In this document: positions 18,667 through 27,519 of the stretch, in pieces
Position numbering within the stretch: position 1 is the first letter of the stretch
How the letters are laid out: each line of letters begins with the position of its first letter
Assembly: GCA_964651785.1 (NCBI GenBank)
Contig: CAZYWJ010000007.1
Location: forward strand, 17,962-81,961
DNA: 64,000 bases
From: JAKVAV01 sp964651785
GTDB lineage: Bacteria > Bacteroidota > Bacteroidia > Flavobacteriales_D > Cryomorphaceae
Direction of reading: 5' to 3'
Notes under the pieces: model-generated
What the model was told of the DNA's origin: nothing
Database searches by the model: none
What the model saw: the letters and a program-made list of their open reading frames with translations, nothing else
Translations under genes and position numbers: made by a program

Positions 18667-19596
18667 TCAATTCAATTTCAATCGGTCCCCCGGTTTGATT
18701 CGGTAATCACGAGGCAGGTCAGAATGCTTCAAAATTTTCTTCATTTTTACCCCATACCTTTGAGAAATCTCGCGCAGCGTTTCTCCTTCTTTTACTACGT
18801 GGGTGTCGTATTTTCTGTTTTTTCCGCGTTTAGGCTGAAGGTAGATCAACTCACCTTTTTCGATGGTTTCTCCGTTATCCAGGTCGTTGTACTTTTTGAT
18901 TTGCCAAGGTCCCATATCCATTTGTCCTGCCAATGACTCAGGGGTGTACTTTTGATCGGCGACCACATACTTAATTCGGTTCGAACTTTTCTGAATTTCC
19001 AATCCTTTTCTGATCTCCAAGACAATTTCTTCTTGCGAATCAGTATTCCTTTTCGCCGGTGCGGAAGTTGGTCGCTTGGCATCCGGATTGTCATAGCTCG
19101 CCAAATTATTCTCTTCGATCAGCCTGATCAATAATTCAGGATACTTGGGGTTGGTGGCATATCCCGCTTTCTTCAAGCCCTTAGCCCAAGATTTATAATC
19201 GGTTACTTTATAGTCGAAAAGAAATTGGTATCGACTTCTTTGCAAGAAGATACTGTGATCGTCAAAGCTCTCCTGAGCGTTTCGGTATTTGCGAAAGCAC
19301 TCATTTCGCTCGTCATCATCGTGATAAACTTTTTTTCCCTGCCAGTCGTGGCATTTAATGCCAAAGTGATTATTTGCCTCGCGGGCCAATTCACTATTTC
19401 CATCTCCACTCTCTAAAATGGCTTGGGCTAAAGTGATGCTCGCCGGAATGCCATACTTTTCCATTTGGTCAATGGCCACATCCTTCCACTCAGCAATATA
19501 TTCTGCTCGGGTTTTGCGTTTGTTCGGATCACCTTCCGCAAAGGCGAGAGTACTTATCAGCAGAACTAATAAGAGAATAACCTGTCTTCTCAACAT
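18667..19596 (-). CDS. Glucosaminidase-domain autolysin with LysM
   Basis: A protein of 309 residues: signal peptide (residues 1-20), a glucosaminidase (GH73-like) domain of about residues 30-180 with QAILESGDGNSELA carrying the catalytic Glu and NNHFGIKCHDW, and C-terminal LysM-type peptidoglycan-binding segment (GETLREISQRYGV, DYRIKPGDRLKL). It should cleave between N-acetylglucosamine and N-acetylmuramic acid in the periplasm during wall remodelling. The start at 19596 is chosen because the signal peptide begins there; an in-frame extension to 19674 has no sense as a secreted N terminus. Confidence 0.85.
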   Translation of the reverse strand: MLRRQVILLLVLLISTLAFAEGDPNKRKTRAEYIAEWKDVAIDQMEKYGIPASITLAQAILESGDGNSELAREANNHFGIKCHDWQGKKVYHDDDERNECFRKYRNAQESFDDHSIFLQRSRYQFLFDYKVTDYKSWAKGLKKAGYATNPKYPELLIRLIEENNLASYDNPDAKRPTSAPAKRNTDSQEEIVLEIRKGLEIQKSSNRIKYVVADQKYTPESLAGQMDMGPWQIKKYNDLDNGETIEKGELIYLQPKRGKNRKYDTHVVKEGETLREISQRYGVKMKKILKHSDLPRDYRIKPGDRLKLN

Positions 19597-19597
19597 G

Positions 19598-19694
19598 TTA
19601 TCAACAAGAATTTTTAACCGGTTAATAAACAAGTTTTCCAAAGTTATCGGTACTTTCAGCGATATGGCTTGCACACGCCACGCACTTATTCACA
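19598..19694. other. DnaA-box-like cluster upstream of glucosaminidase gene
   Basis: TTATCAACA (19598-19606), TTATTCACA (19686-19694, a full match to TTATnCACA) and the 12-base palindrome TTAACCGGTTAA (19614-19625) lie in the 120-base space before the gene, together with AACAAGTTTTCC and GTTATCGGTA. These resemble DnaA sites of Bacteroidota. The role may be regulatory, or chance in AT-rich DNA. Confidence 0.3.
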
Positions 19695-19716
19695 CTTGCG
19701 TGTTGAATTAACAATT

Positions 19717-20652
19717 TCAGTAGATATTAATCCCCTCTCTTTCTTCCATTGCAGGAATGCCCTGCAGGCCTCCGCTGTGAATAAGTAGCCACACTTCGTT
19801 AGTCGGGATTTCAATTTTTTTTGCTAATTCGGTCATCGCAAATGCCGCTTTTCCCGTGTAAACGGGGTCGAGTTTAACGCCGGTCTCTTTCGTAAAATTG
19901 CGCATGAAATCGATCAGTTCAGGTTTAATCTTGGCGTACCCGCCAAAATGAAATTCGGTCGTTAAGTGAACTTTATCCAAAATAGCCTCCTCCGTTTCAG
20001 CATCAGCGAAGGTTTTTCGAGCGTATTCCTTAACGGTATCCAAAAGAAAATCTCCTCCTTTCAATGCGGAGATACCATAGAGAAGACTGCCTGATTTATT
20101 GGCTACAGCCAATCCACTCAGGGTCGTAGCGGTACCGCAGGCTACAAAGATTCGATCGTATTTTCGCTGAAGCTCCGTCATTATTTCGCTACAACCCTGA
20201 ACGCCGTAGTGATTTTGACCACCTTGAGGAATGAGATAAAATGAACCGAAGCGATGACGAAGACTTTCGATATAATCGCGATCCGCAATCGACTTGAATT
20301 CCGTGCGACTAACGGGATGAATTTTCATTCCATAGGCTCGCGCCTTGCTGATTGTCGGGTTATTGAAATCAACGTCTTCGCCACGAATGATGCCGATAGA
20401 TTGCAGTCCATGGACGTTGGCTGCAGCAGCGGTAGCCGCAATGTGATTTGAGTGGGCTCCGCCAAAAGTCAGTAAAGTGTCTCGCTCCGTTTGAATAGCG
20501 TTGCGAATATTCCACTTCAATTTTCGCCATTTGTTTCCCGATACTTCATCGTGAATGAGGTCATCGCGTTTCACAAAAGAACGGATGCCTTTTTCGTTCA
20601 AAGCTTCAAACTGAACCTCTTGCTCGATAGATGGAAGCTGAAATTTTTTCAT
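19717..20652 (-). CDS. PLP-dependent D-cysteine desulfhydrase / ACC deaminase family
   Basis: A protein of 311 residues of the tryptophan-synthase-beta fold. KRDDLIHDEVSGNKWRKL near residues 28-45 is the family signature and contains the Lys that binds pyridoxal phosphate. FGGAHSNH and ACGTATTLSG are the substrate and phosphate-binding loops. Members act on D-cysteine or 1-aminocyclopropane-1-carboxylate, and sequence by eye does not separate the two. ATG 20652 is used rather than an upstream in-frame start. It is divergent from rnhB with 20 bases between the start codons. Confidence 0.8.
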   Translation of the reverse strand: MKKFQLPSIEQEVQFEALNEKGIRSFVKRDDLIHDEVSGNKWRKLKWNIRNAIQTERDTLLTFGGAHSNHIAATAAAANVHGLQSIGIIRGEDVDFNNPTISKARAYGMKIHPVSRTEFKSIADRDYIESLRHRFGSFYLIPQGGQNHYGVQGCSEIMTELQRKYDRIFVACGTATTLSGLAVANKSGSLLYGISALKGGDFLLDTVKEYARKTFADAETEEAILDKVHLTTEFHFGGYAKIKPELIDFMRNFTKETGVKLDPVYTGKAAFAMTELAKKIEIPTNEVWLLIHSGGLQGIPAMEEREGINIY

Positions 20653-20672
20653 ACGTGCCAAAGGTAATTTCA

Positions 20673-21284
20673 ATGAATTATCTTCGCGCCGTGGCACGAT
20701 TAAAATCTTATTTTCAGAGAGGACAGATCGAGGCGGGATGTGACGAAGCAGGTCGAGGTTGCCTGGCCGGGCCGGTAGTTGCTGCCGCAGTTATATTGCC
20801 AAGGCGTTGGAACCATCCTCTCCTCAATGACTCAAAAAAACTTACGGAAAGTCAACGTCTAATAGTTCGAGAGGCCATTTTGAAAGATGTGGAATTTCAT
20901 TCCGTAGGGATCTGTAGTCATACCGAGATTGATGAAATCAATATTTTAAATGCTTCCTTCTTGGCTATGCATCGTGCCTTGGATGCTTTGCCGCATCCGC
21001 CTGATTGCATTTTGGTGGATGGCAACAGGTTTAATCCCTACAGGTCGATAAGGCATTGCTGTATTATTAAAGGAGACGGCATTTATCGAAGCATTGCGGC
21101 AGCATCAGTTTTGGCTAAGACTCATCGGGATGATTTAATGCTGAAATTGCATTCTCTTCATCCTGAATATGAATGGAACACAAATAAAGGATATCCTACG
21201 GGAAAACATAGAGCAGCCATTGCAGAAATCGGCCCGTCTCCCCTTCATCGTAAATCGTTTACTTTACTGTGCGCAAAAGTTTAA
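20673..21284 (+). CDS. rnhB: Ribonuclease HII
   Basis: A protein of 203 residues that removes the RNA strand of RNA/DNA hybrids and misincorporated ribonucleotides. The N-terminal metal site is AGCDEAGRGCLAGPV (Asp-Glu pair), with LVDGNRF and SVLAKTHRDD supplying further catalytic acids. The GTG at 20691 is a serious alternative start: TATCTTCG at 20679-20686 looks like a -7 box and would put transcription close to it, and homologues begin nearer to the active site. I kept ATG 20673. Confidence 0.9.
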   Translation: MNYLRAVARLKSYFQRGQIEAGCDEAGRGCLAGPVVAAAVILPRRWNHPLLNDSKKLTESQRLIVREAILKDVEFHSVGICSHTEIDEINILNASFLAMHRALDALPHPPDCILVDGNRFNPYRSIRHCCIIKGDGIYRSIAAASVLAKTHRDDLMLKLHSLHPEYEWNTNKGYPTGKHRAAIAEIGPSPLHRKSFTLLCAKV

Positions 21285-21381
21285 GAAATTCGGTTAATCC
21301 TTTGCACATAGGACTGTTTAAACGAATCATGCGATAGCAACGACTAAATTCGGTGCCTGTTTAATTTTACACAAAGTCAAA

Positions 21382-24114
21382 ATGGTGGCAAGGAAGATTT
21401 TTTTTGTAATTCTTTTGGGAACTATAGTCTCCCTCATTTTTTATTGGTTTTACAAAGATTTTAAAGAACCTGATACCTTTGAGATAGATACGCTGAGCGC
21501 CGTACCTCAGTCGGCTGCTTTAATTTTCGAATCTGATAATGTCACCGATGCATGGCGGGACCTCACGGCAAAAAGCAGAGTATGGGAAGAATTATTGGCT
21601 ACTGATTATTTCTATCGCCTGAACGAAATAGGCGAAGGTTTGGATAGCCTGATGAGGAATGACGCTGAATTGCGTGAAGTTTTATCAGAAAAGCCTATAG
21701 CGATTTCTGCCCATATGACGGGAGGGCAGGATTTTGGTTTTCTTTTTATCGTGCAATTAGAGAAAGGAACCAATTTCAGTGAGATACACGAATCGATACG
21801 AGAGACTTTTCACACTACGGCCATTGAGTCACGAGTATACGACGGACAAAATATCAATTCGTTCAACTCTCCTTTTTTTGATGGTCGCATATTTTATTAC
21901 ATCAAGGGCCCCTTACTGGTTTTTAGTTTGGCAGAAGTACTGACTGAAGAATCAGTCAGAGCTCTAAAAAGAGATGCATCTGTTCTGGCTAAGGAAGAGT
22001 TTGTACAAGTGCGAAAAACGATAGATCGAGAAATCGGTGTACATGCCTATTTAAATTATGAGCAGTTTAAGCCACTTCTCACTCCTCATCTTTCTGAAAA
22101 TACTTCTGAGATGGATTTTTTTATGCAGCCATTCGCAGAGTGGTCTGCTTTAGATGTAGCCATAAAAGAAGAGGCATTTGAATTAAACGGTTTCGTTGCC
22201 GTAAATGACAGTTCAAAAGCATGGCTGGATGCATTTGCTTCCGTGAAGGCACCTGAGGTAAATTTGTTGCGCTACTTACCTGTTAATATGGCCTATTTTG
22301 CATTTTATGGCTACGGCGAATATTCGGTTTACAGAGAAGAAGAGCTCAAAAAGTTAGAGAAGAACGGCAACCTTTACAATACGGAAACTGCTTTGAAAGC
22401 CATGGATGAATCATGTTCTTGCGATATGCAGGAGTTGGGAGTATCGTGGGTTAACAGCCAGGCCGTAGCCTTTATTACGGAACCATCTTCTGAAGACTAT
22501 TCGCAAAACATATTCGCCCTTTTTGAAACGGAAGACTCCGAAGAAGCGGAAGAGACGTTAAGAACATTAGCTGAAAAGGTGAAAACGCCGGATACCCAAA
22601 ATGATTCTGATATTTTCAGGTTGATGATTGGTGATTTTTATGGCTTAACCTTAGGAAGTGCATTTGCAGGCCTTGAAAATCCTTACGTGGTCAGACATGA
22701 TGATGTCATAGTAATGGCAAATTCGGAAAATGCACTGCGAAATTACCTCGCTCAACTTGAGGAGAACAGAGTTTTTACGGAAACGGATGAATACGAAGAA
22801 ATCAGCGACATACTATTTAAAGACGTGCATTTTCTTTTTTATAGCTCCATGGCTAAAAGCCCTGAAATTCTCAAAAATCTCATGGATGAGAAATACGTCG
22901 AGGATATAGAGGGTCAAGTAGAAATGCTGCGAAGTTTTCGTTCTTTCATTTATCAGGTTAGTCATTCATCGGGTGATTTGTTTTACAACAGTCTCTATTT
23001 AAGACAGGGTTCTGAGTATAGAAAGGAGACGGGTGCGATTTGGGAAGTAAAGTTAAAAGCGCCGGCCCGCGGGAAGACCCATTTAGTGAAAAATCACTAT
23101 ACGGGCGTTCTGGAAACCTTAGTTCAAGATAAGAATGACAGAATTTACCTGATTTCAAACAATGGGAAAATTATCTGGGAAACTTCATTGGACGGACCGA
23201 TATTGGGAGACGTAAAGCAAGTAGATGTGTATAAAAACAGAAAGTTACAAATGCTCTTTAATACACCGTCTACCATCTATTTACTGGATAGGAATGGAAA
23301 TGCCGTTGAGTCATTTCCGATCAAATTGGACTTTGAAGCTTCTGCGGAAGTTAGTGTAGCCGATTATGATAATAGCCGCGATTATCGCTTTTTTATTCCT
23401 ACCGTGAACGAGGATATTTTATGTTTTGATGCTCAAGGGAATGCCGTTCCCGGCTGGGATTACCCCGGTGATTTGGGTGAATTAATCATTCCCGTAGAGC
23501 ATATTCGCATTCAACGAAAGGATTACCTGTTTACTCTGACTTCGGGAGGTAGAATTTTATTACTCAATCGCAGGGGTGAGCTTCGTCATGAAGTCATGCA
23601 AATGGCTTATAACTATTACGAAGGGGGATACGAACTGGAAAAGGGAGAAAATATTCAGACGAGTTCTTTCTATTATGCCGACTCTTCAGGGACAGTCTAT
23701 CGACTGGGATTTGATGAAGGATTTGAACAACTTGCTCCCAGACCTCAATCTCAAAGAGATTACTTCTTCGGTCATATCAAATCAGAGGATGCAATGGATT
23801 TTTGCATGCTCTACCCCAATAGCTTGGTGGGCTTCAGTTTTGACGGTGAAGTCTTGTTTGAGACTGCTCTTCCCGAGAGCGGTTATGATAAAACCGGGAT
23901 ACATCAATTCGGAAAGCTGACCGCCATCAGTGCTTTGAATACCGATAAAAACGAACTATCTCTACTCACGGTTAACGGGTTGCAGGTTCCCGGATTTCCG
24001 GTGTATGGTTCCTCCATTCCATCAATCGGTGATCTCAATAAAGATGGATTTCCGGATTTGGTGACTACCGGTAAAGAAGGCTTCGTCTATGCCTATTCAA
24101 TAGAATTGGAATAA
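21382..24114 (+). CDS. Large membrane-anchored protein with DUF3352-like and propeller regions
   Basis: A protein of 910 residues. Residues about 5-25 form an N-terminal membrane anchor. Residues about 40-540 look like the DUF3352-type region (pairs of alpha/beta repeats, acidic). The C-terminal 370 residues contain repeated short strands with Asp/Asn-rich turns (KNDRIYLISNNGKIIWETS, DRNGNAVESFPI, NRRGELRH, DLNKDGFPDLVTTG), suggesting a PQQ/WD-like beta-propeller facing the periplasm. No catalytic motif is seen. It follows rnhB by 97 bases. Function unknown. Confidence 0.6.
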   Translation: MVARKIFFVILLGTIVSLIFYWFYKDFKEPDTFEIDTLSAVPQSAALIFESDNVTDAWRDLTAKSRVWEELLATDYFYRLNEIGEGLDSLMRNDAELREVLSEKPIAISAHMTGGQDFGFLFIVQLEKGTNFSEIHESIRETFHTTAIESRVYDGQNINSFNSPFFDGRIFYYIKGPLLVFSLAEVLTEESVRALKRDASVLAKEEFVQVRKTIDREIGVHAYLNYEQFKPLLTPHLSENTSEMDFFMQPFAEWSALDVAIKEEAFELNGFVAVNDSSKAWLDAFASVKAPEVNLLRYLPVNMAYFAFYGYGEYSVYREEELKKLEKNGNLYNTETALKAMDESCSCDMQELGVSWVNSQAVAFITEPSSEDYSQNIFALFETEDSEEAEETLRTLAEKVKTPDTQNDSDIFRLMIGDFYGLTLGSAFAGLENPYVVRHDDVIVMANSENALRNYLAQLEENRVFTETDEYEEISDILFKDVHFLFYSSMAKSPEILKNLMDEKYVEDIEGQVEMLRSFRSFIYQVSHSSGDLFYNSLYLRQGSEYRKETGAIWEVKLKAPARGKTHLVKNHYTGVLETLVQDKNDRIYLISNNGKIIWETSLDGPILGDVKQVDVYKNRKLQMLFNTPSTIYLLDRNGNAVESFPIKLDFEASAEVSVADYDNSRDYRFFIPTVNEDILCFDAQGNAVPGWDYPGDLGELIIPVEHIRIQRKDYLFTLTSGGRILLLNRRGELRHEVMQMAYNYYEGGYELEKGENIQTSSFYYADSSGTVYRLGFDEGFEQLAPRPQSQRDYFFGHIKSEDAMDFCMLYPNSLVGFSFDGEVLFETALPESGYDKTGIHQFGKLTAISALNTDKNELSLLTVNGLQVPGFPVYGSSIPSIGDLNKDGFPDLVTTGKEGFVYAYSIELE

Positions 24115-24123
24115 AGCGTTCTT

Positions 24124-24687
24124 TTATTTGACTCGCTCGTTGTATTCGCCCTTGCGCGTGTCAACTTTAATCCTATCGCCTATTTCAATAAACAAGGGAA
24201 CGCGGATTTCTGCGCCTGTGTCTATGGTGGCAGGCTTCATGGTATTCGTAGCCGTATCTCCTTTTACTCCCGGTTCGGTATAGGTTATTTCAGCTTCGAT
24301 GAATGAAGGCATTTCCACCGAAAGCGGTGTCTCATCGTCCGCATTGAAAATGATGGTCACCACCATTTCTTCTTTGAGATACTCCGGTTGCTCCACCATG
24401 TGCTTGTTTAACATGATTTGCTCGAAGGTATCGGTGTGCATGAAGTGATAGCCCATATCATCTTGGTAGAGGTATTGGTATGGACGATTTTCGATTCTTA
24501 CCGGCTCGATGCTATGGCCTGCCGAGAAAGTATGATCGACTACTTTACCACTCTCAAGGTTTTTCAATTTTGTTCTCACGAAAGCAGGTCCCTTTCCCGG
24601 CTTCACGTGTTGAAATTCAACGATGAAATAAAGTTTTCCGTTGTGACGGATGCAAAGTCCGTTTTTTATATCAGAGGTATTCGCCAT
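24124..24687 (-). CDS. efp: Elongation factor P
   Basis: A protein of 187 residues, the family length, with the three-barrel layout. The tip loop KPGKGPAF includes Lys32, the position modified in many bacteria, and the domain 2/3 signature ends IDTRKGEYNERVK. It relieves ribosome stalling at polyproline. A -7-like box TATTTTTG (complement at 24705-24712) lies 17 bases before the start, and the best -33 TTG is 25 bases further up. It is the last gene of the lipid A unit but may also have its own promoter. Confidence 0.95.
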   Translation of the reverse strand: MANTSDIKNGLCIRHNGKLYFIVEFQHVKPGKGPAFVRTKLKNLESGKVVDHTFSAGHSIEPVRIENRPYQYLYQDDMGYHFMHTDTFEQIMLNKHMVEQPEYLKEEMVVTIIFNADDETPLSVEMPSFIEAEITYTEPGVKGDTATNTMKPATIDTGAEIRVPLFIEIGDRIKVDTRKGEYNERVK

Positions 24688-24717
24688 TTGTCATGAATTT
24701 GAGCCAAAAATAGAAAA

Positions 24718-25347
24718 TTAGACAGGCTTGAATTTTTCAATTTCGATTTTTTCATTGCAAAAGAAGTATTCTTCTTCTTTTTTGTTGGAAGCTACGAGCA
24801 TAATTCGATCGCGTTTATACTCGGTCACCATATTTCTGTACCAATCTATTGCATTGCTATCCAGATTGCTCGTGGGTTCATCTAAAAATATCGCTTGCAC
24901 ATCACTGAGCAATGCCAACCCTATTCTCACTCTTTGTTTCATTCCCGATGAAAAATACTTTACCGGCTTGCCGGCGGCTCTCTTCAGGTCAATCAGTTCG
25001 GAGAATCCGGAAGCATCAATTTCGGGTAAAGCGGGTTTTAATGAAAAATGAAATCGCGCCAATTCGTCGAGCGTCAGCTCTTCGTAGAGATCCAAATACG
25101 GCGCGCAAATGCTGAAAAACTTATAGGCCTCGGGCTGCTTGACGATCTTTCCTCCTCGGCGATAAACTATTTCTCCTTTGCTTAAAGGGGCATATCCGAA
25201 AATGGTGCGCAGAGCCGTGCTCTTGCCTGATCCGTTGCTGCCTAATAAAACCGTAGAATTCCCGGATTGGAAAGTAGCGTTGAGATTCTTGAATATCCAC
25301 TCGCTGTTATAGCGCTTTCCGGCATCTTTGAGAATAATCTCAAACAT
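24718..25347 (-). CDS. ABC transporter ATP-binding protein without permease partner
   Basis: A protein of 209 residues with a complete nucleotide-binding domain: Walker A GSNGSGKST (36-44), signature FSSGMKQR, Walker B IFLDEPTSNLD. No transmembrane partner is adjacent; the gene overlaps lpxA by 8 bases and lies 30 bases before efp. Lone ATPases at this place in lipid A operons could belong to a lipid or lipoprotein export complex encoded elsewhere. The family cannot be named safely. Confidence 0.8.
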   Translation of the reverse strand: MFEIILKDAGKRYNSEWIFKNLNATFQSGNSTVLLGSNGSGKSTALRTIFGYAPLSKGEIVYRRGGKIVKQPEAYKFFSICAPYLDLYEELTLDELARFHFSLKPALPEIDASGFSELIDLKRAAGKPVKYFSSGMKQRVRIGLALLSDVQAIFLDEPTSNLDSNAIDWYRNMVTEYKRDRIMLVASNKKEEEYFFCNEKIEIEKFKPV

Positions 25348-26122
25348 CTTGCAATCCCTTCATGATCCCGTTATGCGAGGAGCGTATGAAAGAGATAATT
25401 TGCTTCACCTCGTCTATTTCGGGCACTTGCTCCTCTACCATTTCAATGGCGCGAGTCACGTTTCTGTTTTGGATGTAAATCAAGCGATAGGCATCTTGGA
25501 TGGCACTTATGACCTTCTCATCAAAACCGCGTCTGGCCAGGCCAATAGAGTTTACTCCTGCGTAGGAAAGCGGTTCACGAGCAGCTTTCACGAATGGGGG
25601 AACGTTTTTTCGCACCAGCGAGCCGCCTGCAATAAAACTATGTGCACCGATGGTAAGAAATTGCTGCACGGCCACAACTCCTTCCAAGATGGCGTAATCT
25701 TCAATGGTAACGTGGCCGGCGATGTTTGCCGCGTTGGCCAGAATACAATTGTTTCCTACAAAAACATCGTGACCGAGATGGGTGTATGCCATCAACAAGG
25801 TGTTGTTTCCGACTACCGTTTTGTGGCGATCTACGGTACCGCGGTTGATGGTAACACACTCACGAATGGTCGTGTTGTCACCGATCTCTGCCGTAGTTTT
25901 TTCGCCTTTGAATTTTAAATCCTGGGGAATAGCTGAAATGACCGCTCCCGGAAAAATTTGACAATTCTTTCCGATTCGCGCCCCGTCCATAATAGTCACG
26001 TTGGAGTGGATGACGGTGCCATCGCCGATTTCCACATCTCCGTGGATACAAGTGAAGGGGGCTACCTGAACGTTTTCGCCCAGGCGCGCGTCAGGGTGAA
26101 TGCTGGCCATCTCGCTTCTCAT
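25340..26122 (-). CDS. lpxA: UDP-N-acetylglucosamine acyltransferase LpxA
   Basis: A protein of 260 residues built of left-handed beta-helix hexapeptide repeats ([LIV]-G-x4). It transfers R-3-hydroxyacyl from ACP to UDP-GlcNAc, the first step of lipid A synthesis. The segment MAYTHLGHDVFVGN contains the catalytic His, and the repeats are followed by an alpha-helical C terminus. It overlaps lpxC/fabZ by 4 bases (ATGA), so translation is probably coupled. Confidence 0.95.
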   Translation of the reverse strand: MRSEMASIHPDARLGENVQVAPFTCIHGDVEIGDGTVIHSNVTIMDGARIGKNCQIFPGAVISAIPQDLKFKGEKTTAEIGDNTTIRECVTINRGTVDRHKTVVGNNTLLMAYTHLGHDVFVGNNCILANAANIAGHVTIEDYAILEGVVAVQQFLTIGAHSFIAGGSLVRKNVPPFVKAAREPLSYAGVNSIGLARRGFDEKVISAIQDAYRLIYIQNRNVTRAIEMVEEQVPEIDEVKQIISFIRSSHNGIMKGLQDV

Positions 26123-27519
26123 TTGTCTTTTATAATCTGCGCCATCAGTTCTCCTTCACTCACCACTTGATTATTCACATAGGCAGTCCCTTTCATTTGC
26201 ACGATTCCGCGACGAATAGGTGCCGTGAGCGACAAGTGAAAAACGACCGTGTCGCCCGGACCGACTTTGCGTTTGAATTTCACCCCGTCAATTTTCATGA
26301 AGTAGGTGCTCCAGCGCTCGGGTTCCTCTACATTGTGCAAAGCCAAAACCCCACCTGCCTGAGCCATTGCTTCAATCTGCAATACGCCGGGCATTACCGG
26401 ATTTCCGGGGAAATGTCCTTGAAAAAAAGGCTCGTTAATGGTCACGTTTTTTACACCTACTACCTCATTCTCATCCAAATCAATAATCTTATCGATTAGC
26501 AAAAAAGGGTAGCGATGAGGCAAGATTCCCATGATTTGATTTACATCGTAAACGGGCTCTTTCGTAAGATCGAATTGGGGACCTTTTTTCTTTTCTTCTT
26601 TGATGAGGTTCTTAATGATCTTTCCGAAAGACACATTTCCGGCATGACCGGGACGCGCAGCCAAAATATGACCTTGAATGGGTTTACCCACCAAAGCCAA
26701 GTCGCCCACAATGTCTAATAACTTGTGGCGAGCCGGTTCGTTTTCAAATTGAAGTTTTACCGTGTTAAGCACCCCTATTCCTTCGACCTTAACTTCAAGG
26801 TTTTCTTTGCCCAGCATCTTGGCAATCTTCTCGTATTCTTCCTGACTGCGCTCTTGCTCCACCAAAACAATGGCATTGTTCAAATCGCCGCCCTTTATCA
26901 GATTGTTCTTAGCCAAAAACTCCAGCTCTCGTAAGAAAACGAAGGTGCGGCAAGGTGCTATTTCCTTTTGAAATTCACTGATCTCATACATCGAAGCGTG
27001 CTGCGTTCCCAGCACGGGCGAGTTGTAATCGACCATCACCGTAATACGAAACTCGCTGCCGGGAGTCGGAACTGCCAGCATCTCTACATAGCCTTTTTCG
27101 TCTTCGTAGTAAAGATTTTCTTTCAGGGTGAAATAGTCTTTTTCGGCATCCTGATCTACAATCCCAACGCGCTTAATTCCATCTACGAAGTTCTTAGCAC
27201 TTCCGTCCATGATGGGCACTTCGGGACCATTCAGTTCTATCAGTGCATTGTCTATTTCACTTCCGTAAAGCGCTGCCAAAACGTGTTCCGTAGTATTTAC
27301 ACGAATGTCGTCAATGCCTATAGTCGTGCCGCGATTGGTAGAAACTACGTGGTCTAAATCTGCTTTAATGGTAGGCTGACCTTCCAAGTCGGTTCTTTTA
27401 AATACATACCCGTGATTCTCGGGGGCAGGCAGGATGGCCATTTCTACCGTTTCTCCCGTGTGGAGTCCGATACCTTTGAATTCTATTCTGTCAGCAAGGG
27501 TTTTTTGCTTGGTGCTCAT
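26119..27519 (-). CDS. lpxC/fabZ: Bifunctional LpxC deacetylase / FabZ dehydratase
   Basis: A fused protein of 466 residues. The first 300 residues are UDP-3-O-acyl-GlcNAc deacetylase LpxC, with Zn ligands in TTEHVLAALYG and in ARHKLLDIVGDLAL. After a short linker, residues about 320-466 are the hotdog enzyme FabZ, with PHRYPFLLIDKI and HFPGNPVMPGVLQIEAMAQ, the catalytic His/Glu. This fusion is typical of Bacteroidota and couples lipid A and fatty acid synthesis. It overlaps lpxD by 4 bases. Confidence 0.95.
   Translation of the reverse strand: MSTKQKTLADRIEFKGIGLHTGETVEMAILPAPENHGYVFKRTDLEGQPTIKADLDHVVSTNRGTTIGIDDIRVNTTEHVLAALYGSEIDNALIELNGPEVPIMDGSAKNFVDGIKRVGIVDQDAEKDYFTLKENLYYEDEKGYVEMLAVPTPGSEFRITVMVDYNSPVLGTQHASMYEISEFQKEIAPCRTFVFLRELEFLAKNNLIKGGDLNNAIVLVEQERSQEEYEKIAKMLGKENLEVKVEGIGVLNTVKLQFENEPARHKLLDIVGDLALVGKPIQGHILAARPGHAGNVSFGKIIKNLIKEEKKKGPQFDLTKEPVYDVNQIMGILPHRYPFLLIDKIIDLDENEVVGVKNVTINEPFFQGHFPGNPVMPGVLQIEAMAQAGGVLALHNVEEPERWSTYFMKIDGVKFKRKVGPGDTVVFHLSLTAPIRRGIVQMKGTAYVNNQVVSEGELMAQIIKDK

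Noticed and set aside
21286..21354. Direct repeat AAATTCGGT (21286 and 21346) upstream of the 910-residue gene
   Set aside because: Nine bases with a 60-base period is too little to claim a site; no promoter boxes accompany it.
24109..24127. AATAAA/TTTATT hairpin between the convergent genes at 24114 and 24124
   Set aside because: AT-only stem of 6 bases without a clear T-run; could be chance, so not called as a terminator.
25328..25918. A 196-codon plus-strand frame across lpxA
   Set aside because: It is the complement of the hexapeptide-repeat gene lpxA; low-complexity repeats in lpxA and lpxD open the opposite frames.
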